A DNA stretch of 33,538 nucleotides from Physocladia obscura. Its lineage: Eukaryota; Chytridiomycota; Chytridiomycetes; Chytridiales; Chytriomycetaceae. The notes under the pieces are model-generated. The model was not told where the DNA came from and searched no databases. It was given only the letters and a program-made list of their open reading frames with translations. Location of the stretch: positions 1 through 33,538 of the forward strand of contig JADGJH010000066.1 of assembly GCA_027596945.1 (NCBI GenBank), read 5' to 3'. Shown in pieces: positions 1 through 9,332 of this stretch. Position 1 is the first letter of the stretch; the number at the start of each line of letters is the position of its first letter. The position numbers and the translations under genes were made by a program.

Positions 1-669
1 TCATAACCCATATTCAATTGGACACAGAATGTTAGTGTTATTTGATGAGTTCCATAAATGGGATGTAGAAGCCGCAATAATTTTTCCAGCATGCTCCAGG
101 GGAACAACTTCATACCTGTTTGAAATCTGAGCTAGAATTTTCATTTCAATGTCTGTTTGAAGGTACAAAATTTGTAGAACATGAAATCATGCTGCGTTGC
201 ATCTCAATAGACTTGAAAATCTTGATTGTATCCCAAGCTGGCGTAATAGCATAGATTTTTTCAAAGTTGTGACAACATTTTTTATCTATGTGCTCACACA
301 AAAGATGATGTATATCTTGCAGTCCATACTGCAATTTTTTTTGGGAGCAAAAATCGAAATTGAAACAAATAACTAAATAATTCATATAAAATGAACAAAT
401 ATAGTCAATTCAAAATAGATTCACAGATTTGAATATTTTTACCTGAATAATACGCTCAAACTTGAAATGGTTCAAACACTAAAAAATTGAGGGACTGGAT
501 ATGTTTTGAAGACAAATTGCATTTTTTGCATTATCTAAAGATTAAAAAGAGTTCTAGATCCGAAAGATTAACTTTCAGCAATACTGCACCAACGTTCAAC
601 TGGCCAATTCGAACAAAAGATTTGTTTTTGTGTTACCTAATTTCAAAACATAAGTAATTTTTCCGAATT
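1..669. other. Left edge, no supported gene
   Basis: No complete gene is visible. A plus-strand frame is open from the window edge to a TGA at 128-130 and reads like protein (it contains FDEFHKWDVEAA), so it could be the last exon of a gene beginning outside the window. A minus-strand frame of about 80 codons at 146-385 has no homology I recognise. The sequence is AT-rich and lies directly against the broken end of the transporter pseudogene, so it may be the material that replaced that gene's 3' half. Confidence 0.3.
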
Positions 670-1637
670 TTAATGAAGTGCAAACAGAAGTGCAGATAAG
701 ATAAACATAACGACGACTTGTGGCGAATTCCAAGGCCATATCGATCCTCCTAGCTGAAGTGGAGTGAGAAAGCAAATAACTGCTGCAAGTAGAACAACGT
801 CACCAATAATGTCAATTTGATCAATTTTTTCACGAAATGATCCTTTTTCTGGTGGAAACTTCAGAAATACTATGACAGTTACAATGGTAACTGCGCCAAG
901 TGGTAAATTGATGTAAAAACACCATCTAGGTTTGAGTGGTTGAGTTTTTTGCAAATGCGCTTATCACATATTCACCTTCATAATCCTTTGTCTGCAAATG
1001 TGCCACCGATAAGTGGACCAATTACCGAAGATAGTCCGACTACTGCTCCAAAAATTCCTTGATACTTTCCTTTTAAACACATTAGTAATACCTTTAAAAT
1101 AGATGACAGATTTATGAAATAAACGGTATTGAACCTCGATCTCTGATTGAAACAATGTCTGAAACAATAATGAGAACAAGCGAGAATATCCCACCCCCAC
1201 CGATACCAGCGATAGCTCTGCCGACGATAAGCATTGGCATGTTCGTGGCAGATCCACAAATGAGAGATCCCAGCTCAAAAATAAAATTCGCTGAAACCAT
1301 CACCCACTTGCGGCCAAATATATCTGCAAATTTGCCGTATAATGTGCTAAAAAGAGCTGCTGCTAGCAAAAATGCACTTCCAATCCAGGAAATAAGATCC
1401 TATAATAGGCGGAGTTAACTGCCAGTAATTATGCCATACCTGTCGGCCCAAGTCATCAGCAACTGCTTTCAATGCTGTGGCAACGATCGTTTGATCCAAC
1501 CCAAAGAGAAGAATGGCAAGCAGAAGTCCAAAATATACCAGCACAAATTCAATGCGATTCAGAGGAACTTTCACAAAAGTTGCGTTGTTCTCCTCAACAC
1601 CAAATTTTACAACCTCAGCGTCTGTAACAGCAGCCAC
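670..1637 (-). pseudogene. DHA2-type MFS drug/proton antiporter, truncated pseudogene
   Basis: The family exports toxic compounds across the plasma membrane with 14 transmembrane segments. Four coding blocks can be joined in phase on the minus strand: 1637-1440, 1399-1135, 1069-976 and 925-670. They read through TM1 (FGLDQTIVATAL), the motif-A loop (GKFADIFGRKW), the GRAIAGIGGGGIF helix, motif C (VVGLSSVIGPLIGG) and WCFYINLPLG, all typical of fungal DHA2 pumps. Three faults are seen. No ATG is found in frame at the 5' end, where block 1 follows a plausible 3' splice site (TTTCAG). The codon that should be the first Trp of the conserved WRW segment, just before the third intron, is TGA. The frame stops at 670 after about the sixth or seventh segment, so the second half is absent. 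Other genes here use TGA as a stop, so recoding is unlikely. I infer a dead gene. Confidence 0.8.
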
Positions 1638-1649
1638 CTGAAATCCAGT

Positions 1650-3062
1650 TGGATTTGAATTGTTTGGGATTCTTTCGTTTAATTGAATTTCATGTTTGAT
1701 TTGATTTAAACATGAAATCGATGAGAATTTATATATTTTTTGAAAAATTTCTCACAATTTTATTCCTTCATGGCAGTAATTCAATTGATTGGCTCAAAAT
1801 CAGGTATAATTCCCGTACAAAATCTTCACTTCGAAAATATTTAGGTATCTTTTTTTACAAAGGCTATTAAATCGATAAATAAAAAAGAGTTTTTTTTTTG
1901 TTACCTTTTTTTTTTATTTTTATTTTTATTTTTAAATATTCCATACATGATTAAAAAAGGATGCAAACAAAGAAGTCTGCATTCTAGTTACGATTTCTTT
2001 TGCTTTTGCATTCTTTCCAAGCAAGAAGTTTTTCAACTCAAAAATTTGTTGCGACAGTGAATAACTGTCAACTATTGAAATTTATTGATTGAACTGCTCA
2101 CATAGAGTAAATCCACCGATAATTCAGTAGTCCTCTCTTGAATTAATAGAATTAAACCACTGTTTCACTCTTTAAGCAAGGTTTTGATTTATTAAAACCA
2201 GTTCAACAAGGCAAGGAGACTTGTCAAGTTTAAAAATTTCTTTATCTTTTTCTCTTTAACAACCCACGTCTAGTGCAGTTTTTCCCCCTACCCTCTACCC
2301 ACTACACAAGCTTTGTGCCTGTATTCTTTTGATAATATTTTCGTGTTTCTCAATAAAATTGGCATTTGGGGTGTCTTGGTAACATCCCCGCCTGCCCGCG
2401 TTTTGCCCAACCTTATTCCTTGAACAATTCGACCTAGCCTGTTGATCTTATTTTATTTTATATTCATCTTCAATTTACTTCATCCGCAACTTATATTTAA
2501 AAATTCTATTGACATTGACTAAAAATACCCGTCCCATTTTTTGATTTGCAATACATTGTCGATTCTTTCGTCCCTTACAATCAAACAGATATTGATTAGT
2601 CATGTTGAGAGACATTTTATTTTTGGATTAATGAAATAAAAGGCGATCAAATGATATTTTGCTGAAAATAGAATCTGAGAAAAACTCAGCAAGAGATAGT
2701 TTGCACATACAGTTGAAAAATTGCTGCAGTTAAATATTTAAAATTAGTTGGAGTGTCATTGAAGCTTCTAAGTGACAAAACAAAACAAAGCTTGTTTCGT
2801 TTTGCTGCAATACGCACAAAAGACAATATACAACTGTGATACTTGTTTAAAGAGATTCTGAATTTGGTCAACATACAACTGGTGCGACTCCTATTATTGC
2901 TGTATTTCCAGAAGCCAGTGTTGCCAATATCCGGTTTCAGTTATCAAAATGGATTCAACTGAGAGACTTGCAAAAGTTCTTGATCAAAAATTATGTTAGA
3001 CTCATTCAAAACTTTTGACATAAAGTTGTTACACAAACATTCTATCGAAGCTGCTAAAAATT
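1650..3062. other. Gene-poor AT-rich stretch
   Basis: No open frame longer than about 75 codons and no motif I recognise. There are long A/T runs near 1890-1930, and C-rich patches near 2280-2310 and 2385-2410 that stand out from the background. The right end may include more of the copia LTR, whose outer boundary I could not fix. Confidence 0.35.
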
Positions 3063-3182
3063 CAAATGAGGAATCAGTCGGTCAAGAACGAATGATGAAA
3101 GAGATTTCAAAGAGGAAAAAGAATGAGTTTATTTTTGGAAAAGAACATTAGTTAAAAAACAATGCGCAGTCACTTTCCAACA
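3063..3182 (-). repeat. Copia 3' LTR (5' portion of it)
   Basis: On the minus strand the repeat begins TGTTGGAAAGTGACTG directly after a polypurine tract, as a 3' LTR should. It aligns by eye along about 115-120 nt with 4545-4659, sharing CAGTCACTTTCCAA, a GAGGAAAAAGA block followed by GTTTATTTTTGGAA, and an ATGAGGA block further in. It probably continues below 3063, but similarity becomes weak there. Confidence 0.65.
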
Positions 3183-3194
3183 TTTCCCCTTGAG
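3183..3194 (-). other. Polypurine tract of the copia element
   Basis: The minus strand reads CAAGGGGAAA immediately before the TG that starts the 3' LTR. A purine run at this exact place is the plus-strand primer in LTR retroelements. Identification rests on position and composition. Confidence 0.6.
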
Positions 3195-3584
3195 TGTATC
3201 ACGGTTGACGAGCGTTGCACACCTGTGTAGAGAATTTCTTGTGAAATGAGTAAAGGGAGTAGAGTAATGTAAAAAGGTGTTTTAGTTGTTCGTGAAAAAG
3301 TGGAATTGGGGTAATAATCGTGTTTTTCGGAGAGAAAAAAAACGCCCCGGTGGGATAACAGAAAAGAAGTGGGGCACGATACGGGGTTGAAATACCGAGA
3401 AAGTAGAGAAAAAGAGGGTCGATACTTCTGATGTATTGGAGCATTGGAATGCTGAAAGTTGTATAGAAGCCGATAAATTCATTTTAGAGGAGGACAGAGA
3501 GGTTCTTGAATTCAAGAAGGCTGATGAGTTCCGTGGAGTCGTGGTGTGTAGTAAAGGTGGACTTTTCCAGCTTTAGTGAGACCG

Positions 3585-3624
3585 CCTGGCCCGTGCGAAT
3601 GGGACCTGGCCCGTGCGAATGGGA
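3585..3624 (+). repeat. Perfect 20-bp tandem duplication
   Basis: CCTGGCCCGTGCGAATGGGA occurs twice back to back without a mismatch. It lies in the non-coding stretch between the RNase H remnant and the 3' LTR of the copia element. A perfect copy in an otherwise decayed element points to a recent local duplication. Confidence 0.9.
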
Positions 3625-3649
3625 AAGTTGGCGATGACGCTGTTTGAGA

Positions 3650-4090
3650 CTAATTCGCGAATGTAGAGTAGTGAAAAGTTATGTGTTTGGAGCGGTGAAT
3701 GTAAGTGTCGCTGACACATTGGGCAATGGTGCCAAGGCTGTCTTCATGAATGGTGATTGGGGTTCGCTTTGACTGCGACATACAGGTTGATGAGTGAAAT
3801 GATTTCGCGACCGAGTTCACTGATTGACATGTACTCAGCTTCCGTGAATGAAAGGGCGAGTGTTGTCGATTCTGTGGACTTCCAGCTAATTGCTGCGTCT
3901 GCAAGTTTGACGAGGTAGCCAAGCTTGGAGCAGCAGTGGCGAGGTGGACATTATGTGCAGCGTCGACGTGGCCGACGAATCGCCTGGAGCTGGAAGCATT
4001 GCAGAATATCCCATGGTTTGGAGTGGCAGACAGGTATTGGAGCACAAGATTGTATAACCCTGGGTCAAATGCAGAACGGGTTTACTGGGT
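3650..4090 (-). pseudogene. Ty1/copia RNase H domain, frameshifted
   Basis: RNase H removes RNA from the RNA-DNA hybrid during retrotransposition. On the minus strand the domain is read in pieces from two frames. The first (from about 4045) contains a VLQYLSATPNHGIF-like start and GHVDAAHN, matching the copia GYsDADWA segment with the catalytic Asp. The second (about 3930-3780) contains ISWKSTESTTLALSFTEAEY, the family's best-known signature with its catalytic Glu. The third (to 3650), back in the first frame, contains HRSKHITFHYSTF, matching the RTKHIDIRYHF end. At least two frameshifts separate the pieces, so no functional protein can be made. Confidence 0.8.
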
Positions 4091-4544
4091 TCTTGCTTGG
4101 GATGTGGAGATGGTGTTACGCCTAGCATGGTCAGGAATGCAGTGCGATGAGGAGGGTCCTTGGCCAGATTGGCGAGGGTCGTGGCGAATTTTTAGGGTTG
4201 CGGCGTGGTTTGCGAGTGCTATTCGCAGCAAAGGTGGCGCGGGCAGCTATGTGAGAGGCGTGGGGCGGGTCTTTCTCATATTGCCAATCGCAGTGCTTTC
4301 CGACTTATTTGTAGATTTTGCAGGGGTGAGTTGTTCTGACTTTGTTTGAGTGCGCGGCGATAATCCGTTACGATGGAAAATTTTGTGAAACGGCGATAAA
4401 ATTTTTGGGTGTCTTCGATTTTTGTTTGTGTTTTAGAGTGTTTCTACACGGACACAGAACAGCAGGGAGTGGTGGGGACTTAGTTCGTGTAGCGAGCGGA
4501 CAAGGCTCTTAATCTGTTGAGGATCGCTGATAAGGATGGGATTT

Positions 4545-4659
4545 CACATGAGGAGTTGGTTTAGGACGGAAGATGGAAGGTATTTCAAGGAGGAAAAAGA
4601 GTAAGTTTATTTTTGGAACAGATCAGGGTTAAAAAGTGATCCACAGTCACTTTCCAAAA
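4545..4659 (-). repeat. Copia 5' LTR (5' portion of it)
   Basis: Partner of the repeat at 3063-3182, in the same orientation. The terminal TG expected on the minus strand reads TT here, a sign of decay. No primer-binding site could be recognised downstream, because the inner LTR end is not clear. Confidence 0.6.
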
Positions 4660-5635
4660 GCTTGGAATGGACCCAAAATCCATGCAAATATATATGTATA
4701 TATATATTTTGGAAAATTTTGTACTTTCACATAGATTCTCTCTCAGAAATTCTCATATAACTATTGATGTAAGCCAACTCAAGATTGTGGAAAAAACTAG
4801 CACGCCCAAAGAGATAACGCAAGCAGCAAAAATGAGGAAAGGGTGCAAATGTTAAAGACAGGGTTTCGGCTGTTGTTTTATCAAAACGGACACATTATTT
4901 ATTAGTTTCTTGTTGGTGATAAGGATCAGATGTGGGTGGTTATTCTGTCTCAAAAGCAAATTCAGCCAAGTAAAAAAGAATTTCCTCTTTTAAACTGATA
5001 GTAAATGCTACTCAAAAGCTCTGAGAGTGTTAATGGGGAATCAAATTTCGAAGTTTTCGAAATTTATTTGTCCTGGGTTTTGATTGTTGGTTTGATTGTT
5101 TGAATTTTTTAGGGTTTGTCAATACTTATCCGAAAACATTCGTAATCCATGTTCAAGGCGCATTATTGGACTTTGGGGAGGGGTCGAAACTAAATCAACC
5201 ACAATATATATAAATCCAACTTAACTTTTTTTTATCCGCTATATCCTATGATTAATGAAAGTGAGTGAGGATTTTGAAGTAATTTTTTCTCGATCTCCTT
5301 TTTCTTTTCTCAAATTTGGGATTTATTTGTTTTTAATCTGTTACCAGTTTTGTCAAGGTGCGCAGTTTCCTGCTATTCTTTTGTTTTCTTCCCTTCTTTG
5401 ATTCCACCTGCTTGAAAGTTCTCTTATCTCTCACTTCCGTTTCGATTTGGCAGCTTATTAACGGCTTTATTGACGGTTTCAGCTATAGAACAGCCTTTCT
5501 ACATTGCTACTGCCTTAACTATCAATAGCAACAGCCGTTCAGCGAAGGATCCTTGTAAATCATAACATCTTGCAACACTGATTTTATTTTAAAAAAAATT
5601 TTTTTTTTTTTTGATATTTTGACAGTTTACAAAAA
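4660..5635. other. Intergenic region before the glycosyltransferase
   Basis: No gene is supported. A (TA)n-like run lies near 4688-4706, and pyrimidine-rich stretches lie at about 5280-5420. A long A/T run (5588-5612) sits 24 bp upstream of the glycosyltransferase ATG and probably belongs to its promoter or 5' leader. A 62-codon plus-strand frame at 4667-4855 has no recognisable content. Confidence 0.35.
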
Positions 5636-6784
5636 ATGAAAACAAAGTCCATTATGACAGCAGCAACAAAAATGCTGATGGCGCTAATATCGATTATCGC
5701 GTTTTCATCCATTCTAAACCCAAATTTCATCGACTATATCCACACATTCCACACCAAATCAACCAAAGTTCTCAGCTCCGAAAAACATGCCCGAATATGT
5801 AACCAACACTTCCGCAAAAATACCGACGCGGATATCCAAGTAATTCTAGGACCGGGACCTACAAAAAAAACATGGAATGCAGAATCAGTTCTCCCACACC
5901 ATAATGGTTCAACATCTGGAACCGGAATACGCGTTGTTGGAATCAGTTACGACGCGGGAAACATTCTAAATTCCATGCCGTTCTCTCATTACATGTGTGA
6001 AACTACAATTTTTTCGGCGGCTTTGAATGACATTCCGCTGCAACTATACGGCGCTCAACCTGTGATGCAAATGCATAGTGAAGGGAGCGAAAAGGACGGA
6101 AAAGTTGGTCGAATGATGGCACTTGTTTGTGCACTGCCTGTAGATGAAGTTGTAATGATGGTGGACGCGTGGGACACTGTATTTCAACGCAAGTTTGCCG
6201 AGCTTGAGTTTTTGTATGCTCACAAGTGGTTGAGCCCCGATTTCGTTATTGGAGCTGAGGCAAATTGCTGGCCAGACTGGGCACCCTATTGTGGTAATTC
6301 AAGCTATGTACAACCGGATCCAAGTCCGACTGGGTTTGGGTTTATCAATTCTGGAACGCTGATTGGAAAGGCGGGGGTTTGGTCCGAGTTCTTGAACGAC
6401 GTCATAAATGCGTACAACGATGGACTGAAAGACGATCAAAACGTTTTCGCGCAGATAATTCACAGGCACTACAAACAGCGCGGATATTTTATTGATCACG
6501 ACATGGAACTTGTGGGATCTTTGCAGCCACCAGCAAAGTATGCGGCATATTGGCATAACGACCGTCAGTACTTTGTGATAGGTGATACTCGCACAGTACC
6601 AGCCGTCATTCATCTTAACGGAGGTGGGAAAGAGTTAGTTAACCCTGCTCGAGGTGACTTATGGTATCTAGAGGTTGGAGAAATTCTCACACCACGCGTG
6701 AAAAAAGCTGTTCAAGATTATCATATTTTTGTGGACGGCGTTAAAAAAACCGTTTCAGAAATTTGCCCAGACTTTTTCAAATAA
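5636..6784 (+). CDS. Membrane-anchored PLOD-like glycosyltransferase
   Basis: An intronless gene of 382 aa. A hydrophobic segment at residues 12-27 after a short basic N-terminus suggests a type II Golgi/ER membrane anchor. The lumenal part resembles the glycosyltransferase domain of procollagen lysyl hydroxylase/glucosyltransferase (PLOD) proteins: DAWDT at 177-181, the family's metal and sugar-nucleotide binding motif; EANCWPD at 208-214; GFINSGTLIGKA at 235-246; DDQ at 266-268; IDHD at 286-289; and HLNGG at 326-330, whose His often completes metal binding. The hydroxylase part of animal PLOD is absent, as in the stand-alone fungal and protist members of the family. The acceptor cannot be told from sequence. 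The ATG follows a poly(T)/poly(A) leader, and the 3' end converges on the gene at 6877 with about 90 bp between stops. Confidence 0.85.
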   Translation: MKTKSIMTAATKMLMALISIIAFSSILNPNFIDYIHTFHTKSTKVLSSEKHARICNQHFRKNTDADIQVILGPGPTKKTWNAESVLPHHNGSTSGTGIRVVGISYDAGNILNSMPFSHYMCETTIFSAALNDIPLQLYGAQPVMQMHSEGSEKDGKVGRMMALVCALPVDEVVMMVDAWDTVFQRKFAELEFLYAHKWLSPDFVIGAEANCWPDWAPYCGNSSYVQPDPSPTGFGFINSGTLIGKAGVWSEFLNDVINAYNDGLKDDQNVFAQIIHRHYKQRGYFIDHDMELVGSLQPPAKYAAYWHNDRQYFVIGDTRTVPAVIHLNGGGKELVNPARGDLWYLEVGEILTPRVKKAVQDYHIFVDGVKKTVSEICPDFFK

Positions 6785-6798
6785 TTGATAGAAATATA

Positions 6799-6804
6799 AA
6801 TAAA
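6799..6804 (+). terminator. Polyadenylation signal AATAAA after the glycosyltransferase
   Basis: A canonical AATAAA lies about 15 nt past the stop codon in a very A-rich stretch. The neighbouring gene's stop on the other strand is only about 75 nt further on, so the two 3' untranslated regions probably overlap. Confidence 0.5.
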
Positions 6805-6876
6805 ATAACAATAAAAAAGGAAAAAAATTTTAAAAAAACCAGAGTGAGATTTAAAATATTATCGTGGGATTATGCT

Positions 6877-7503
6877 TTATTTTCCGTCAGCTGCAACAGC
6901 TGCGCCAATCACAACAACGCCATCCCCAAAATCACTTTCGCCACCCCCACTAACATTATCATTATCAAACTCACTTGTCGGTGCCAATTCCAAATCGTGT
7001 AAAAACACGTCCCGGTCTTGATTCTTTTTTACGCGTGGATTATTCTCTGCTTGAGTTGACATTGCTGTTATGGAGATTTCTGACGCCACATCATCGTAAC
7101 GCAACGACGAAACTTCGCTTTGGTCAGCTTTCCAACGAAACCTGGCGCGTGTCGATTCAGCAACTGGCTTTACAAACTCGTTTTCTTCAGTGGTGTTGTC
7201 AATCGACTGCGCGTTAATTGTACTGCTATTTTCGAAGCTGAAATTTACTTTAAGGGATCTTGTAGTTTTTGGTTTTGTTGTGCCATTGTGACTGATTATT
7301 TCGTTTGATAATAACGATTGTGGTTGAGATTTTACTGTTGCAGTTGTTTTGAATGGTATGTCGTTTGGTATCAAACGATTAGCGAAAAAATTGTATCTTT
7401 TCGTCAAAAACTTTCGTGACTCTGTATCAATAGAAAAATCATCGGTAGGATTGATCCGTTGACTTCTCTTTATCCAACTGTACTTTGAAATCTTGTTTCC
7501 CAT
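6877..7503 (-). CDS. Small protein of unknown function, putative N-myristoylation
   Basis: I do not recognise this 208-aa protein. I chose the ATG at 7503, not the in-frame ATG 36 nt upstream, because it gives the N-terminus MGNKISKYSWIKRSQR. That has Gly at 2 and Ser at 6, the classic N-myristoylation consensus, followed by basic residues that would help hold it on a membrane. The rest is polar and probably disordered, rich in Ser, Thr and Asn, with an acidic stretch near the end (about residues 172-197) and a hydrophobic tail VVVIGAAVAADGK. No intron is needed. It lies 114 bp after the HMG gene's stop on the same strand. The coding call rests on an uninterrupted frame and the N-terminal motif, so the function is open. 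Confidence 0.6.
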   Translation of the reverse strand: MGNKISKYSWIKRSQRINPTDDFSIDTESRKFLTKRYNFFANRLIPNDIPFKTTATVKSQPQSLLSNEIISHNGTTKPKTTRSLKVNFSFENSSTINAQSIDNTTEENEFVKPVAESTRARFRWKADQSEVSSLRYDDVASEISITAMSTQAENNPRVKKNQDRDVFLHDLELAPTSEFDNDNVSGGGESDFGDGVVVIGAAVAADGK

Positions 7504-7617
7504 ATTAAATAACAATTGCAGTAAATTAATGTAAATCAAATTTGTTGAAAATCAAAACGAAAAGCAAAAACAAGAAAAAGTAGTATAATAGTTTTTTTAA
7601 AGTAATCATGTTGCCTA

Positions 7618-9089
7618 TCACCAAAGATGACTTCCCGAAGATTGTCGAGCAGGACTATTCAACCCAAAAAAGTCAGACACAGATTTCCCAAAATTAAATC
7701 CCCCTGCCCGCGGCGTTGTTGCAGACAGCACCTGTGTAGATTGAGTGCCATTTGAAACGGCCAAACTTGACGAGCCAGATCTATTAGTGGCTATTGAAGG
7801 CGTAGTCGGCAAGCAATCAAATATGCTTGGCGTTATTGGCCGAGCACTCATCAGCCACAGATCTGATGACTTTCCTCCACTTTTTGTGTCAGTCGTGTTA
7901 AGGGTGAGGTTTACAGCTTTTTTAGACCGAGTGAACAACGTTTTCAATGGTGATAGGGGAGATGCAGACGCTTCTTTAGATTGATTCAATAAAACATTTG
8001 AGAAATTTGTTGTTTCTGGGAGTTGCAGTGGCGGAGGTGAAGCGGTGATAATGATTTGATCACGTGTGAGGTTTTCTACTGGAGAAATTTGATTAGGAAA
8101 TTCTCCTTGTGGCAACCAGTGAGATTCCAAATTTGAAACAGGAAAAGCTGTGTCGAAAAAGAGCTCAAAGTCGAAGCTGTTATTGATTTGCGAGATTTCT
8201 GGTCCACAAGAATAAGATTCAGTGGAAGTTTGCGCAAAACCGCCAGCAGTCATAGCGTCAAATATAGCTTCATCCATATCATTGAATTCTATGCCATATT
8301 TAGTTGTATTTTCGAGGGATTCCAATATGGCAGTATTTGAAGACGGCGTTGCTGAAGATAATCCCAAGTCTTCAAAACGACTAAACAGGGATGAAACTCG
8401 TGAGTTCCTGTTTGAGTTTGCTGCTGAAGAATTTTCGCTTTCTTCGATATCATCGCTGTTAATTCTGTTTGCCCTGGGTCTTTTTTTATTGCAGCTTATT
8501 TCGGAAAAGATCGACGCGGTGTCCGAGTCCGACTCTTGAGCAAACACTGAGTACTTTGATGTTTGTCTAGCCGTTGCCTTTACCGCCGCAGCAAGTTTCT
8601 CTGCTTTTTTCTTCTTTGTTTGATACTTGTATTCCGGATAAAGATTTTTGTGTTGACGCATCAGATCTTTTGCTTTGGATTGGTAAATTGCTTTTATGCT
8701 AGCAGGAAGATTTCGCCACTGTTGACCAACCTAAAAATTTTATGGACAAGAAAGTTACCATCTAGCTTTTCAAAACTTTCGAACACAATACATACCATCG
8801 CACTAAAATCTCTTGAACTCATGCTTCTTCCTTTGTTTTCCTCCACAAGCTTTGGCTGCTGCTCGTTCCGATACAAAATGAAAGCATTTGGAGGCCGCGG
8901 AACCCGAATACCAGAAAGGCCGCTAGGGCCACTGTTGGAAACAATAGATTCGTTTAAGCTTCGTAATTTTATCATCTTGGCTATTTTATAAGCAGCTGTT
9001 TTGGTTGGTTCCAGCTTGAACTCTGCGGTAACATGATATGCCGGTACACACACCAAACTTTCCGTCGACGTAATAATCGACCCGTCCAT
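7618..9089 (-). CDS. HMG-box transcription factor, fungal MAT/Ste11-like
   Basis: Two exons, 9089-8796 and 8730-7618, joined over a 65-nt intron (GTATGT...TTTTAG, phase 0), give 468 aa. The HMG box spans residues about 62-142: RVPRPPNAFILYRNEQQPK, then SSRDFSAMVGQQWRNLP, then YQSKAKDLMRQHKNLYPEYKY and a lysine-rich tail. The RPPNAFILYR start and the YPEYKY end are typical of the sequence-specific MATA_HMG group (mating-type HMG proteins, Ste11), not of non-specific HMGB proteins. The intron sits in the middle of the box, as in many fungal MAT HMG genes. The remaining 320 residues are Ser/Asn-rich with an acidic part, probably for activation. An open frame further upstream (to 9249) encodes MDTAKEFAKLIGSRKEK in another frame and could be an undetected first exon. 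Confidence 0.85.
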
Positions 9090-9332
9090 TATTGGCCCAA
9101 AAAATAGTGCTGCTTTTTTCTTTTCTAGAACCTATTAATTTGGCAAATTCTTTAGCCGTGTCCATAAAATCGCGGAGACAAAATTTATGAATGGCGACGT
9201 TTTTGATTGGTTGAAAACTGTAAATTCTGAAACTTTTTGTTTTTCCCAAAAGATTCCTGCAGCAGCCAAGCCTTTCCCAACAAATTAAAAAAAAGTAAGA
9301 TTAAAAAAAAAATTGAAACCAGTGCTTTTTTT

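Larger units (their letters stand above)
3063..4659 (-). mobile_element. Ty1/copia LTR retrotransposon remnant, internally deleted
   Basis: Two similar segments in direct orientation (3063-3182 and 4545-4659) bracket a stretch visibly richer in GC than its surroundings. On the minus strand the order is LTR, short internal part, RNase H domain, about 450 nt of non-coding sequence, polypurine tract, LTR, which is the right order for the 3' end of a copia element. Only about 1.4 kb lies between the LTR copies, against roughly 4-5 kb in complete elements. Gag, protease, integrase and reverse transcriptase are missing. The two LTR copies differ at many positions, so the element is old. The outer LTR ends and target-site duplication were not resolved. 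Confidence 0.7.

Noticed and set aside
2..130. Plus-strand open stretch at the window edge as a real last exon
   Set aside because: It is protein-like but only 42 codons, without visible splice support or recognised family.
3282..3515. Minus-strand frame between RNase H and 3' LTR as an extra retroelement gene
   Set aside because: Low-complexity Phe/Ser-rich reading of the untranslated part next to the polypurine tract.
8986..9249. Minus-strand frame just upstream of the HMG gene as a separate gene
   Set aside because: It has no ATG at its start and overlaps the HMG first exon in another frame. Part of it may be an upstream exon, which I noted under the HMG gene.
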